Source of the DNA: Molossus alvarezi
Taxonomy: Eukaryota; Chordata; Mammalia; Chiroptera; Molossidae
NCBI GenBank assembly: GCA_037176705.1
Contig: CM073885.1
Coordinates: 219,182,290-219,246,289 of the forward strand
DNA: 64,000 nucleotides
Reading direction: 5' to 3'
Below, one piece after another: positions 1-12,112 of this stretch; position 1 is the stretch's first letter; each line of letters opens with the position of its first letter. The translations under genes were made by a program, and so were the position numbers. The notes beneath the pieces were generated by a model that did no database searches, was not told where the DNA came from, and saw only the letters and a list, made by a program, of their open reading frames with translations.

Positions 1-1130
1 CCCATCATAAAACCAAATTCTTAGGTTTTGTACTGCCTGGACTTTCCCTCTGAAAAAATGACTGTGGCCAGGGAAGTCATGTACCACAGTAATTTCAGAC
101 CTGGGAAATAATCCCGTGCCTGAAGCAGTAACATAGCCAGAGGTAGACTAATGAGAATCCATCTCTAGAGCTAGGGAAAGAGTTGATTCCACCCTGACCC
201 ATGGTTTCTACTCCAGGCAAGAGGGTGAAATAGATATTATGGAGGCAAACTATATTGTTTTTATTGCCATGTTTCACCACCATACTGAAGCTGACCAACA
301 GGATGCGCCAGCTGGGCAGTTGCTGAGGGTGCCGATCTATCAGGAGCCTTCACTGGAAATGCATCTAGATGGAGAAAGTTGTTCAGGGCTATTCCATGCG
401 AGGGCCATCATGTTCCTTAAGACTGGTGTACATAATTCAGACTAATTTTTCCAAAGGGAAAGAATGGAAACTAGGAAAAGATGAAATCTCACAACATATG
501 CATCTATCATTGTTGCTTATTTTTGCCTTAAGTTTTCCCAGGATTACCCTAATATGTCATAACAGGCTTTATCCAAAAGTAATAGCCTGATGTGTTAGGG
601 TGTTCAGTCTTATTTTAGCACATCTAACTTCCATTCCAAAGATAGTGATTTTCAGGCCCAGTTTTTCAGCACCATCATTTGAACCTCATTTAAATGAATG
701 CCTAGATGGCATTTCTCTTCGGTTCTAAAAACATTTTAAATCATAATAAGAGAAAATGATAAAATGAAGGCAAAATAGTTACTCACAGCCACAAAGTGTT
801 TATAGCACATACTTTTGATGCCTGTGTCACATCCTCTAAATTCACTTCTGATCTCCAGTGACAAATTGACAGTCTCACCTCAAACACCACCAGCAGTCTT
901 TCCATTTTCTATCTCAGGACCTTCACTAAAATCTGAAGCCACAGGTACCTGTCTGGCCCAGAGGCAAGCAAAGCCGAGAAATGTAACAGGTGCTCAATAA
1001 ATATTTGTTGAATGAGTGAATGTTTGAGTATAATAGATTGTCATTAAACTGCTTTGTCAATAAACAAACCATGGGGCTCTTGCTATGCTGTGAGGGGCAT
1101 ACATGTTTGGAATCTAAATAACTGGGACGT
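1..1130. other. Mostly unique non-coding DNA
   Basis: No exon, RNA gene or clear young repeat is seen. All open frames are short and lack splice context or family resemblance. At about 985-1022 the run ending in TGCTCAATAAATATTTGTTG resembles the 3' end shared by ancient L2/MIR-type repeats, so part of this stretch may be an old LINE relic. Confidence 0.5.
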
Positions 1131-1132
1131 GA

Positions 1133-1334
1133 CAATGCTGTCCAGAGAAATTTCTGTAGTGATGGAAAGATTCTAAATCAGTGCTATCCAATACAATGGC
1201 TGCTATCCAATACAATGGCCACTATCCACATGTGGAACATGCTTAGTGTGAATAAATGACTAAAATTTTAATTTATTTGAATTTAAATTTAAATAGTCAC
1301 ATGTGTATAATAGCCACCATATCAGCCAGCACAG
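1133..1334 (+). repeat. MER5A-like hAT-Charlie non-autonomous DNA transposon relic
   Basis: The segment begins with a CAATGCTGTCC terminal inverted repeat, contains the CCACATGTGG core and an AATTTAAATTTAAATAG run, and closes near CAGCCAGCACAG. These are hallmarks of the mammal-wide MER5A family. It carries an internal 19-bp tandem duplication at 1182-1200 and 1201-1219. It is an immobile fossil. Family name is from memory of the consensus. Confidence 0.8.
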
Positions 1335-4300
1335 GATAGAAAATGTCAGGTACTGCCACAAAAGTTTTCTTCCTTGCCACACTCAGTATTTACTTAGTAA
1401 CAGTTGATAGATGCACTAAATTATTAGCCCAGCTGGGAATCCCACATGGCTTGGGTCAGCTCCATGCCAGGCACTGGTACAAGGCTTTTCTTATATTTGA
1501 ATAAAAGCCAAGAGCTAGCAAAAACAGACAGGTAGAACCAAAAACATTGTGTGGTCACCTTGATTTGATGAGCTTTTGAAATGGTTGATGATGAGCTTTG
1601 ATCACAGGTTCTCATTGTTGGCTTTCCCTGGGTTGGCTTTGATAGAAAACAATGTGATTTAGAAATGTGTATGTCAGTTTAAATCCAGCCCCTTCATTTA
1701 CATTTATTTTTTAAAATAAATATGCTGCTTTAAAGCCATTCATGTTTCAGAAAACATCTTTGAATCCTTGAAAAAAACGTTTTCCTAAGAAGAAAAAGGA
1801 ATATATGTTTTGGGTAGGCGTTGGTGTTCAGATTGTAAAGACTGGACCTCTGGTTTCAAAGAAGTTTCTAAACTTGGCAAGCTCTGTTTCCCATCACTAA
1901 TAATAAAAAATGCTTTGTGTGCACACACCTTGCTCTGTGTGGTTTAATAGATAGGTCACAGGCGGGCATCTGGTGCTCAGGGGTTCTATTCTTAGCTGTC
2001 TCACTGACTCAGTCTTTGACCTCGGAAAAGCTGGGGTAGATTTAGACCAAGGGCTCCTGGGTGTACAATCAGAAAGTTCACTCAAAACTCTAATAGCAGC
2101 ACTTTTCACTCTGCTCTGGTGGAACAGGTCATGGTACAGTCACATACTATCTTAACCAGTCACCTTCCCCTCTTTTCTTCTCTGCATCACTTCCCCTCCC
2201 TGCAGTTCCACAATGGTTGCTTACAAATCCACTTGGCCAACCAGTAACAGCAAGAATGACTATGGTATAATTTCAGATCCTGGGGATACAAATTAATAGA
2301 ATACAGGCAGCTATGTCTTAAATATACTATCTCATTGCTTCACACTGCTAGAAGTACAGGAGCACATCTGTGACATTCTTTGAACCAGAGGATTCCACCT
2401 CTGCACAAAAGCAATTATCTCATGGGTGATGCTCTATGCTCCAGACCCAAATCATCAGTGTCACTGTATTCCCTGCAGCCCCGTTCACCCCCAGCCCTAG
2501 ATTCCAACTTTCAATCAAGGTTTCCCCTTCTGGGTTGTCTTCTGAATGAGATGTGCTCTAGGCTCTAAGGTTCCAGGCTTAGTAGTAGTGGCTCTTTGAG
2601 GGTTCGGGGGTAGGTCATCTTCATGCAGTCCAAGAACCATGGGGAAGGCAATGTGATACCTCAAGCCAATTCCTAAGGACACTTTTAAAATTTAGATTCG
2701 GTAAGTATGACTTCTACTCTGAGTGAACTGAGTTGCTACTACTGAAGGGCTTTGAGCGGAGGAGTGACAAAGGGCACTGAACTTACCAAGGTTCCTTCTG
2801 CTGCATGTGGGCCTCCAAATACTGCTCCGTCCTGTATTTCCCATTGTTGTGCCGTACCACTCCGCCGAGACAGCTTCCTCTGCTCTGCCTGCTGGGCTCA
2901 CTTCCTCTCCCTCTCCACTTACAACAACCGCGTCCCTCCGTTTCTGTTTCCAAACTCTTCCTTAGCCAGGTGGGCTGCTCTCTCTGCTCACTCAAGCTTC
3001 TTCCTTCTTGCACCCTCCACTGCAGCCAACAGAGCCGGACCTGGCTGTCTCCCTATTAACATCAACAGCATGTTAATGGTTCATCTATAAGCAGTAATAA
3101 TCGCTCTATGTGTTTGATTTAGCATGGAATTTTCACCTTTTTCTCAGAGATCCCCAGGCCAGGGTGACCGAAATCTGTGAACGGCTCCTCTCCCACACTG
3201 GTACCGTGACCCAACTAAGCTGGTCACCCCAGCTTCTCACCTCTACAGTCTCTATTTCATAGAAGGTTCCCACAATTGCTGTATGTGACTCACTGCCTTT
3301 TAGTTATCACTCCAGGAAAAAAAAAAAATAGCTGAAGTAATTTATTATTAAAAAGTTAACTCTTTTTGATAAGATTATAGAAAACTAGGAAAATACAGAT
3401 AGGCTTAAATGTAAAAAAATATTTGCAGACATACATAATCTCACCAACCAAATATAAATACATTTTTTTACAAAATTATGTACATGTATAGCTTGGTCTA
3501 CAGAATTATGGCTATGTGTACCTATATTTGTATTCTGCTTTTTTTTCACTTCATATTATATAATAAGCACTTCCCCATCAAATAAAGTAAATGATTATTA
3601 GTAGCTCCACAGAATTCTACTGTGTGATTATATTATTTAACCAGTCTTTTACTTAAGCATTTTGATTATTTCCAGGTTTTTTAATATTATAAACATGTTA
3701 AAACAAATTATCTCTACCAGTTTTGTTCTATTAAATTCCCAGAAGGAGAATTACTGGATCAAAGGGTAAAAGCATACTTAAGGCAGGCTGAAACTCTTTA
3801 AATAAAGACTCCCAATCCCAATGGTAGTGAAAAGAGTCAGAGTATCGTTCAGTCCCTTCATGATCCCCTGACCATGGATAGAAAGTAAAGCTGGAACATA
3901 CATTCTAGAAACCCCTGGTAAATAAAGTGTTTAATCATTTAAACCAATTTCCAGAGACCTGCACCTGCCAGAGCATATTAATCAACGTTGATGAAGTAGC
4001 TTCAGCTATCAGGGACAGCATATGGGGAACACACCTGGCCTCGCACCATTGCTAACTTTCACTTTTCTTTAAAATGAGCAATGGGCACCAGGCAAAAATG
4101 TAATCATCTTCAAACCACCACCACCACCACCCAGCCCACACAGTATGACACCAATTGATCTTTGCTCTGATTCCCAATTAAATTCTGAGATTATACTTAA
4201 TCCGAAGAGCTGCTATTCTATGGAAATGAGAAACCTGTAAAGCATTAATACTATCTGGATCCAGGAATAGATGGGAACAGCACATTGCTCAGGTACTTGC

Positions 4301-4712
4301 AACATCAGCAGAACAAGGAGAGTAGGATTTTATATAGACATATTATAGCAGAGAACCAGGGGAAGATTTTTCCCTTGAATTTTGTATGACAACCGTCTTC
4401 TGAGCAATTGCTCTTACCACTGTATATAGATCCTTGAAATACATATACCTGTGATGTAAATCAAACTGCCTCTTTTTCAGATACAGCAATGTAGACAAAC
4501 AGATTATTTTGTTTGTCCAAAATTATCCATTTGAGCTCAATTTATTTCCTTCAACTTTTATTTGAATGCCTCATATGAGCCAGGTGGTGTGCTTCCTAGG
4601 GATACTTGCAAAGCTGATTAAGATGGGATCTCTGACTTTGAGGAAGGCAACGTCTAGTCATGGAAGCAAAAAGTCTGATGTGTCCAAGCATACTTAGGGA
4701 GCAATATACTGA
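1335..4712. other. Unique or highly diverged intergenic DNA
   Basis: No supported gene. About 2695-2790 contains GCTTTGAGCGGAGGAGTGAC, resembling a recurrent ancient mammalian repeat whose relatives appear at 12925-15330. About 3320-3790 contains motifs such as ATTTCCAGG and GAGAATTACTGGATCAAA that resemble an old minus-strand L1 tail (low confidence). A short CCA run sits near 4118-4131. The 112-residue frame at 2752-3090 has no initiation, splice or domain support. Confidence 0.45.
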
Positions 4713-4949
4713 AAAGGAAGTAAGCTGCCTGGCCAATATGGCTCGGTGGTTGAGCATCAACCCATGCACCAAGGAATCGATTCCCCGGCATGGCACATGC
4801 CCAGATTGTGGGCCAAACCCCCAGTGGGGGGCATGCAGGAGACAGCCAATTGATGTTCTCTCTCATCGATGTTAATATCTCTCTCTCCCTCTCTCTTCCT
4901 CTCTCTCTCAAAAAAGTTTAAAAAAAAATTTTTTTAAAGGAAGTAAGCT
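4713..4949 (+). repeat. VES-type SINE, 'GAGCATCAACCC' variant, with perfect TSD
   Basis: tRNA-derived SINE body at 4727-4935 with a CTGGCCAATATGGCTCGGTG head, CT-rich middle and A/T-rich tail. It is bounded by a perfect 14-bp target-site duplication AAAGGAAGTAAGCT at 4713-4726 and 4936-4949. It belongs to a variant whose anticodon-side reads GAGCATCAACCCATGCACCA, also seen at 32125 and 63892. Confidence 0.9.
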
Positions 4950-5170
4950 AAACAAAGCATTGATATCAACAGTTATGAATAGGTAAAAACTATAAGTGCA
5001 CCAAAATTTAACTAAAAAAATAGATAGATAGATATAATAAACAATTTATTCTCACTATTAAACCTTAGAGATCAGACACATTTACATGCAAATAAAAGAC
5101 TATAAACATGAATAACTTCTCTTTGAATCATTTTCCAATGCAATATTTACTCTTCATAAAAGTTCATAGT

Positions 5171-5481
5171 AGCCCTGGCTGGTATGGCCCGCAGACCAAA
5201 GAGTCGAGGTTCGATTCCAGTCAAGGGCACGTACCTTAGTTCAGTTTGGTCTCGGCTCTGGTCAGGGTCATGCTAGAGCCCTGGCCAGTTTGGCTCAGCG
5301 GTTGGAGCATCAGCCTGAGGTCCAGAGAGGGTCATGCTAGAGGCAACCAGTCAATGGGTCCCTCTCACATCGATGTTTCTCTCTCTTTCTTCCTCTCTCT
5401 CCCTCCCTCCCACTCTACCTGAAGATAAATAGAAAAATATCCTCAGGTGAAAATTAAAAAAGAAATAAAATAAACTTTTTA
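5171..5481 (+). repeat. VES SINE with an internal partial head duplication
   Basis: A SINE body starts at about 5171 (AGCCCTGGCTGGTATGGC) and ends in an A-rich tail near 5460-5481. In its middle a second head (CCTGGCCAGTTTGGCTCAGC, from about 5278) begins, flanked by two identical 15-bp copies of AGGGTCATGCTAGAG at 5264-5278 and 5328-5342. A weak outer TSD is possible (AAAAGTTCATAGTA at 5158-5171 against AAAAGCTCACAATA at 5482-5495). Confidence 0.75.
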
Positions 5482-5945
5482 AAAAGCTCACAATAAACAT
5501 CAATTTTCATGTGATTAAAATCAGTGTCTTTGTTCACATAATAGAATAAAACCACATCACACAAGATGCTGGTCCAAGAAAGACAGATTGAAATGGGCAG
5601 ATTGGTTCACAATCACAGATGCCTTAAAGAAATAATCAGTGTTAGTTAATTCAGTGGTAGACTCCAGAGACAGCAGGTGATCTAGAAACTTTTGGTTTTC
5701 TCCCCGCTTTTCTCTTCCTCGTGCAGCTGGGGCCTCCCCCACTCGCTGTGTCCTCCTTTCACCCGGGGCCTGTAGAGAGGCTGAAAGGTGGAGTCAAACA
5801 CCAGCGTTGCTTCTCCAGAAGCTCTAAGAAAAGGGTTTAATAGAAAATAATACTGAGGTATACAAAATAGTCTAAACAATGTTTGGAAATGTTTAGAAAC
5901 TGTTCATTGTCTTTGATATTTCTAGGCCTTTTTACCTGAAGAATG
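5482..5945. other. Unique intergenic DNA
   Basis: No gene or recognised repeat is seen between the SINE and the L1-A target-site duplication. The small minus-strand open frames here have no support. Confidence 0.4.
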
Positions 5946-5960
5946 GAAAATTAACCATTG

Positions 5961-8900
5961 CGGATGCAGCGAAAGCAGTTCTGAGAGGGAAGTTCATAGC
6001 ACTACAGGCCTACCTCAAGAAGCAAGAAAAATTTCTAACAGACTATCTAACCTCACAACTTAAAGAACTAGAAAGCAAACAAAAAGAAAACCCCAGGGCA
6101 AGTAGAAGGAAGGAAATAGTAAAGATCAGAGCACAAATAAATGACATAGAGACCAAAAAAACAATACAAAGAATCAATAAAACAAAGAGCTGGTTCTTTG
6201 AAAAGATAAACAAGAATGATGGACCCTTAGCTAGACTCACCAAGAAACAAAGAGAGAGAACCCAAATACACAAAATCAGAAATGAAAGAGGAGAAATAAT
6301 AACTGACACCACAGAAATACAACGATTGTTAACAAATATTATGAACAATTATATGGCAACAAATTCGACAATCTAAGCAAAATGGACCAATTTCCTGAAA
6401 CACATAGTCTCCCAAAACTGAACCGAAAAAAGATAGAAAACTTGAGCAGAACAATAACAACAGAAGAAACTGAAAATGTAATCAAGACTCTCCCAGCAAA
6501 CAAAAGCTCAGGCCTGGATGGCTTCATGGGGAAGTTTTACTGAACGTTCAAAGAAGAACTAATACCCATTCTCCTCAAACTACTTCAAAAATTTCAAGAA
6601 GAAGGAAGACTTCCAAACTTGTTTTATGAGGCCAGCATAATTCTAATTCCAAAACCAGAAAAAGACACTACAAAGAAAGAAACCTACAGACCAATATCCC
6701 TGATGAACATAGATGCCAAAATCCTGAAAAAAAATACTAGCAAATCGAATCCAGCAATACATCTAAAAAATTATTCACCATGACCAAGTGAGATTCATCC
6801 CAGGGATGCAAGGCTGGTACAATATTTGCAAATTAATAAATGTGATGCACCACATAAACAAAATGAAAGATAAAGATCATATGTTCATATCAATAGGCGC
6901 TGAAAAAGCATTCGACAAAATCCAGCACCCATCTCTGATAAAAACTCTAAGCAATCTGGGAATAGAGGGATCATATCTCAACATAATAAAGGCCATATAT
7001 GAAAGACCTACAACCAACATCATACTCAGTGGGCAAAAATTAAAAGCATTTCCCTTAAGAACAGGAACAAGGCAAGGATGCCCACTTTTGCCATTCTTAT
7101 TTAACATGCTATTGGAAATCTTAGCCACAGCAATCAGACAGGAGAAAAAAATAAAAGGGATCCAAATGGGAAAGGAGGAAGTGAAACTGTCATTATTGAC
7201 AGATGACATGATACTATACGTAGAAAACCCCAAAGACTCCATCAAAAACTTACTAGACTTAATAAATGAATTTGACAAAGTAGCAGCATACAAAATTAAC
7301 GTCAAGAAATTGATGGCATTCTTATATACCAATGATGAACTCACAGAAAGAGAAACTAAAAAAAAATCCCATTTACCATCGCGGCAAAAAAATTACGATA
7401 CCTAGGAATAAACTTAACCAAAGAAATAAAGAACCTATTCGCAGAAAACTACAGGTCATTGAAAAAAGTAATAGTGGAAGATACAAAAAAGTGGAAGCAC
7501 ATACCTTGTTCATGGATTGGAAGAATCAACATCAATAAAATGTCCATACTACCCAAAGCAATCTACAGATTCAGTGCAATCCCCATCAAAATACCAACCA
7601 TATATTTCACAGAACTAGAATAAATACTTCCAAAGTTCATATGGAACCAAAAAAGACCCCAAATAGCCACAGCCATCTTGAAAACAAAAGACTAAGTAGG
7701 TGGGAACACAATACTGGATATCAGGTTATACTGCAAAGCTACTGTAATCAAAACAGCCTAGTACTGGCACAGGAACAGGCATATAGACCAGTGGAACAGA
7801 ACAGAGAACCCAGAAATGGACCCAAGGCAATATGCTCAATTAATATTTGACAAAGGTGGCAAGAGCATACAGTGGAGTAAAAACAGCCTCTCTAATAAAT
7901 GGTGTTGGGAAAACTGGACAGCTACATGCAAAAAAAAATGAAACTAGACCATCAACTTACACCATACACAAGAATAAACTCAAAATGGATAAAAGATTTA
8001 AATGTGACTCATGAATCCATATAAATCCTAGAAGAAAATGTAGGCAACAAAATTTCAGACATCATACGCAGCAGAATTTGCACTGATACATCACCTAAGG
8101 CAACAGAAACAAAGGAGAAAATGAACACATGGGACTACATAAAACTCAAAACCTTCTGCACAGCAAAAGATACAACCATCAAAATGGAAAGGCAACCCAC
8201 TGTATGGGAGAGCATCATTGCCAATGATATATCAGATAAGGGGTTAATTTCCAATATATACAGAGTGCTTACACAACTCAACAAAAAGAAGACAAAGAAC
8301 CCAATTAAAAAATGAGCAGAGGCCCTGGCCGGTTTGGCTCAGCAGTTAGAGCTTCGGCCTGCAGTCCAGAGAGACCCAGGTTCAGTTCCCGCTAAGGGCA
8401 CGTACCTCGGTTGCAGTTTGTCCCTGGCCCTGGTTGGGTTGTGCAGGTGGCAACCACTCAATGTGTTCCTTTCACATCGATGTTTCTCTTGCACGCGCTC
8501 TCTCTCCCTCCCACTCTATGTGAACAAAATATGGAAAAGTGTCCTTGGGTGAGGATTAAAAAAAAAAAGGGCAGAGAAACTAAATAGACACCTCTCCAAA
8601 CAGGACATACAAATGGCCAAGAGACATATGAAGAAATTCTCAACATCATTAATCACCAGAGAGATCCAAATTAAAACAACAATGAGATATCACCTCACAC
8701 CTGTCAGAATGGTCACCATCAACAAATTATCAAACAACAAGTGCTGGTGAGGGTGTGGAGAAAAGGGGAATCTAGTCCACTGCTTATGGGAATGCAGACT
8801 AGTGCAGCCACTATGGAAAACAATATGGTGTTACCTCAAAAAATCAAAAATTAAACTGCCATTTGACCCAGTAATACCACTTCTAGGAATATACCCTAAG

Positions 8901-9177
8901 AAGCCTGAAACACCAATCAGAAAGAATATATGTACCCCCATGTTTGTAGCAGCACTATTTACAATAGATCTGGAAACAGCCCAAATGTCCATCAGTAGAC
9001 GAATGGATAAAAAAGCAGTGGTACATATACACAATGGAGTACCATGCAGCTGTAAGAAAGAAAGATCTCTTATCCTTTGAGACTACATTGAGGGACCTGG
9101 AAAGTATTATCCTAAGCGAAACAAGCCAAACAAAGAAAGACAAGTATCATATGATCTCAGTTATTTGTGGAATATAA
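5961..9177 (+). pseudogene. L1-A ORF2 remnant (endonuclease-linker, RT and C-terminal regions)
   Basis: Fragmented L1 ORF2. It starts after the endonuclease (residues like [10 protein letters not shown]), passes through the linker and RT ([13 protein letters not shown], then the catalytic block reading LLTDDMILY), and ends at [17 protein letters not shown] and VICGI. The usual F-A-D-D metal-binding motif is T-D-D here. Stops and frameshifts break it repeatedly; the longest open piece is 6788-7405. The SINE at 8322-8568 interrupts it. Its role in an active element would be target-primed reverse transcription. Confidence 0.9.
8322..8568 (+). repeat. VES SINE inside L1-A
   Basis: Starts GCCCTGGCCGGTTTGGCTCA, has box B GGTTCAGTTCC, a CT-rich middle, and ends in GGTGAGGATT plus an A tail. 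It interrupts L1-A ORF2; the flanking L1 words AATGAGCAGAG and AAGGGCAGAG are the diverged duplicated target. Confidence 0.92.
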
Positions 9178-9459
9178 TGAACATAACAGTCTGAGGAATT
9201 GGGTAGTCCCAGAGATGTGGAAGAGGGGTAGAGACTGACAATCCCCATAACAGGGGGTGGTGGGGGAGAGATAAACCACAGAACTTATATGCATGTGTGC
9301 ATGAACAAAGGTCATGGACAACAAACCTGGGGACAGGGTGGGGAGGGAAAGGGAGGGGGGATTAGTGGGGGTGAAAGGAGAAACATCTGTAAGAAAAATA
9401 AATTAATTAATTCAAAAATAATAAAATACCCCCCCCCCACAAAAGAAAATTGACCATTG

Positions 9460-10679
9460 ATGTTACTAAATCTGAATAAGGTTGAGTTTTCCAAATTTTG
9501 AAAGTGTCCAATCACTCCTCAAATGTAAGCTGCTTGTCTTATATTTTTTAGAGGGATCTAGAGTCTGTGCTTAGCTTTAGGAAATTGAGTAAATGTCACT
9601 GTCACAGAACATTTTCATGCAATAATGGTCTCCCTGCTGCTGGATGACTGCTGGCGCAAATCCACCGATGAGAAATAAATGGGGACGGAAAGCGGTGTGT
9701 ATTGTCAAAGCTAGAAACACTGACCCTTTCAAGGCATTCAGTCATTCTGACTTTGTTTCTATTTGCCAGGAAGTGAGTGATGAAGAATGAATCATGTTAG
9801 GTCAATAGATGCTGGTGGGATCCGTAGACGCTTCTGCATCATTCACTTACTTGATGGCTGCTGTCAGGGAGGCTGCCTTCTAAAAGAGAGTCACAGCCAG
9901 AGCAGGAGTCCTGCCAGTGGGAAGGCAGTCTGCTGTGGCTGGTTCATCTGCTTTACATTATAGATCAATTTTTATTCATCTCCGTTTCTGATCTATCTCT
10001 GGTTGAAGAAACAAGGCACAGCAGTTTGGGATCACATAGTCATCTGAACCAGCTGTCGCAATACTGGTATGAGAATTTCATATATAACCTGACGCTTTGC
10101 TTCTTCCAGGGAATGGTTCTTATTGTGCTGGGTCAAAGAGGGAGCTGCTGTCTGTCATGCATTGATTGCTAGGACTTAATGCTCTATGACGCCCGTGTTC
10201 ATCTCTATCCTGTGGAGCCATTCACTTCGTGCTAGCTCGAGGTTCATCCAAGAAAACAAAATTCCTGCCTCAGCATTGTCGTGTAAAGTAAAATCTGGAG
10301 TGTGCACTTCCATTTGCAACTTCCACCTGTAATCTTAGTAAAAAGGAAGGAAATACACTTCCTTTCCCCTACACGGGTGTACTCAGACTTCGTAATAAAC
10401 CAACAGCATTGTCATGTAATTCCAATATCTCAAACACGCTAAGAAGAAAACACTCCCCAAATCTTGGGGGTTGAGGAGAAAAAAACTTCAAAAGAAGTAC
10501 TTACAGCAAACTTACGTTTAGTTCACTCACTAGCTGTTCTTATTTTCTCCCTCCCTTGTTGTTTCCTACTACATAACTAGTGCCTACCCTTTTCAGGCTC
10601 CCTTGAAGCTGGGTGTGACCCAGTGTGGTGAATGAAATTAAAAGAAAGCATAAGCCTATAAATATGGTTTATTATCCAT
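9460..10679. other. Unique intergenic DNA
   Basis: No supported gene, young repeat or RNA gene in about 1.2 kb. Moderate base composition with no long open frame. It is one of the larger repeat-free stretches in the window and the most sensible place here to look for conserved non-coding sequence. Confidence 0.5.
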
Positions 10680-10680
10680 A

Positions 10681-10770
10681 GGAAGGAAGGAAGGAAGGAA
10701 GGAAGGAAGGAAGGAAGGAAGGAAGGAAGGAAGGAAGGAAGGAAGGGAGGGAGGGAGGGAGAAAGGAAGG
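10681..10770 (+). repeat. (GGAA)n microsatellite
   Basis: About 65 bp of nearly perfect GGAA repeats from 10681, changing to GGGA and then GAAAGGAAGG near 10745-10770. GGAA repeats are known ETS-type binding substrates; no function is inferred here. Confidence 0.97.
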
Positions 10771-11390
10771 AAACATTTAAATCCTTCCCTTCACCCTACC
10801 ACTCTCTACATATTCTTCTTTCTCTCATCATCAACATTCTGGGAAGAGTACATGCCCCACAGTAATCCTCCCTGAGTAGACTTACCCAGCATTCATCTTC
10901 TCCTGGCTAACCTTTCAGTTTGAGATCCATCCCATTCCTGAGAGTGTTGTGCTTGTCGGAAGTTGACCCTGTTCCCAGATCCCACATCCTCCTTGCTAAA
11001 GTGATTGGTTCCCATAAGCCAGTTTAGGCAAATTTAAAATCCTCCTGGTCACAGGGATTAGATCAGGAATGGGCCAAGATAACTTTTGGCTTTCTCTGCC
11101 TTTCAAGAAAGCCTCCAAAAGGATGCCTCATACTTTCTCTCACTTTGTGGATCTTGTGTTATTCTGAGTTGAGGCCTGAAATTGCGGCAGTCATTTTGTC
11201 ACCAGGAAGGAAACCAAGCTTGAAATAATCTGACGCTGTGGAAGGCAGAATTGCAAGATGAAAACTTTTTAAATGGCACTGTTGAGCCTAACAGCTAAAT
11301 TTTCCTCTAAAATTTCCAGGTACATGACCCAATAAACTCCTTTATTTAAACTCAGTTTTCTATTAACCAGACAACAACAACAAAATCAAA
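10771..11390. repeat. Old, unassigned mammalian interspersed repeat (probable)
   Basis: Words such as TGATTGGTTCC, GGAATGGGCCAAGAT and the GCGGCAGTCATTTTGTCACC run resemble a recurrent ancient mammalian repeat that I can recognise but not name. Related words lie at about 10580-10640, on the other side of the GGAA tract, which suggests the microsatellite expanded inside it. No gene is seen. Confidence 0.35.
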
Positions 11391-11579
11391 AAGAAAACTG
11401 CACATCCTAAGATCTTGCCTTGTACCCTCCCACACGTGTTCTTTATGTGCCTCCTCCCCCCTTCATAATTGTCATTACCTATGTTTAAGCCTTATCCTTT
11501 TTCTCCCTAATTTTACTATACAGTTCCTAGCAAGTTTCTTTGGCCTTAATTTCTCCTTCATTCAATGTCTTGATTATAT

Positions 11580-12112
11580 AGCCATCACATGCTCTGTTTA
11601 ATATGGAAATCTGATCATTGCAGTTTCTTGCTTGGGACTCTCCATGAATTCCCATCGTACACAAGATGAAATTTAAATCCTTGATCCTGGTATGCAAAGC
11701 CCTTCACCATCTGGCTCCTGCTCGCCTGTCCAGTTTCATCACCAGTCGTTCTCTCTGCCCCATCTCTCTCAACACACACATATAAGAACACAGTACATTC
11801 TTGAAATTCTGAATTGCAGGTAGTTCTTAAACATACTTCCGGTTTGGTAACTGCTCATCTCCCATCTTCTCTGTTGGTGTTCTAGAACTCTTTCCCACTT
11901 CATGTCCAAGGGGACGTTAATGTTCATCCTAGCCCGACCTCTTCTGTGAAACTTACTCCAATTTCTCCCTATTATCCATCCATGACTATTGTTTTACAAG
12001 ACCAAGTTCTTTGAAGGCAGGGACTACATTAAATTAATGTTTATTACCCTGTTGCTTAGTAGTATCTGGCATGACAGGTCCTCTATGTATGAATAAGTGA
12101 ATGAATGCAAAT
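11580..12112 (+). repeat. LINE-2 (L2) 3' end relic
   Basis: The order of landmarks matches the ancient L2 3' end: AAATTTAAATCCTTGATCCTGG, CCTTCACCATCTGGCTCCTG, TCCAATTTCTCCCTATTA, TTTGAAGGCAGGGACTAC, and a final ATCTGGCATGACAGG with AATAAGTGAATGAATG. It is heavily diverged and non-coding now. Confidence 0.75.

Larger units (their letters stand above)
5946..9459 (+). mobile_element. 5'-truncated LINE-1 (L1-A) with TSD
   Basis: L1 starting inside ORF2 at 5961 and running through the ORF2 reverse transcriptase and Cys-rich C-terminus, a purine-rich 3'UTR (about 9180-9370) and an A-rich tail. A 15-bp TSD with one mismatch flanks it: GAAAATTAACCATTG at 5946-5960 and GAAAATTGACCATTG at 9445-9459. 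A run of ten C separates tail and right TSD. A VES SINE is inserted at 8322-8568. It is truncated and frameshifted, so it cannot move. Confidence 0.93.

Noticed and set aside
2752..3090. 112-residue plus-strand open frame
   Set aside because: No domain, no splice sites, no promoter or CpG context, and overlapping frames on both strands; GC-richer sequence explains the length.
4727..4800. tRNA gene
   Set aside because: The tRNA-like boxes A and B in this and some 20 similar places belong to SINE heads followed by a SINE body; cloverleaf and 3' terminator of a real tRNA gene are lacking.
10681..10770. CRISPR or other spaced array
   Set aside because: Plain tetranucleotide microsatellite without unique spacers.
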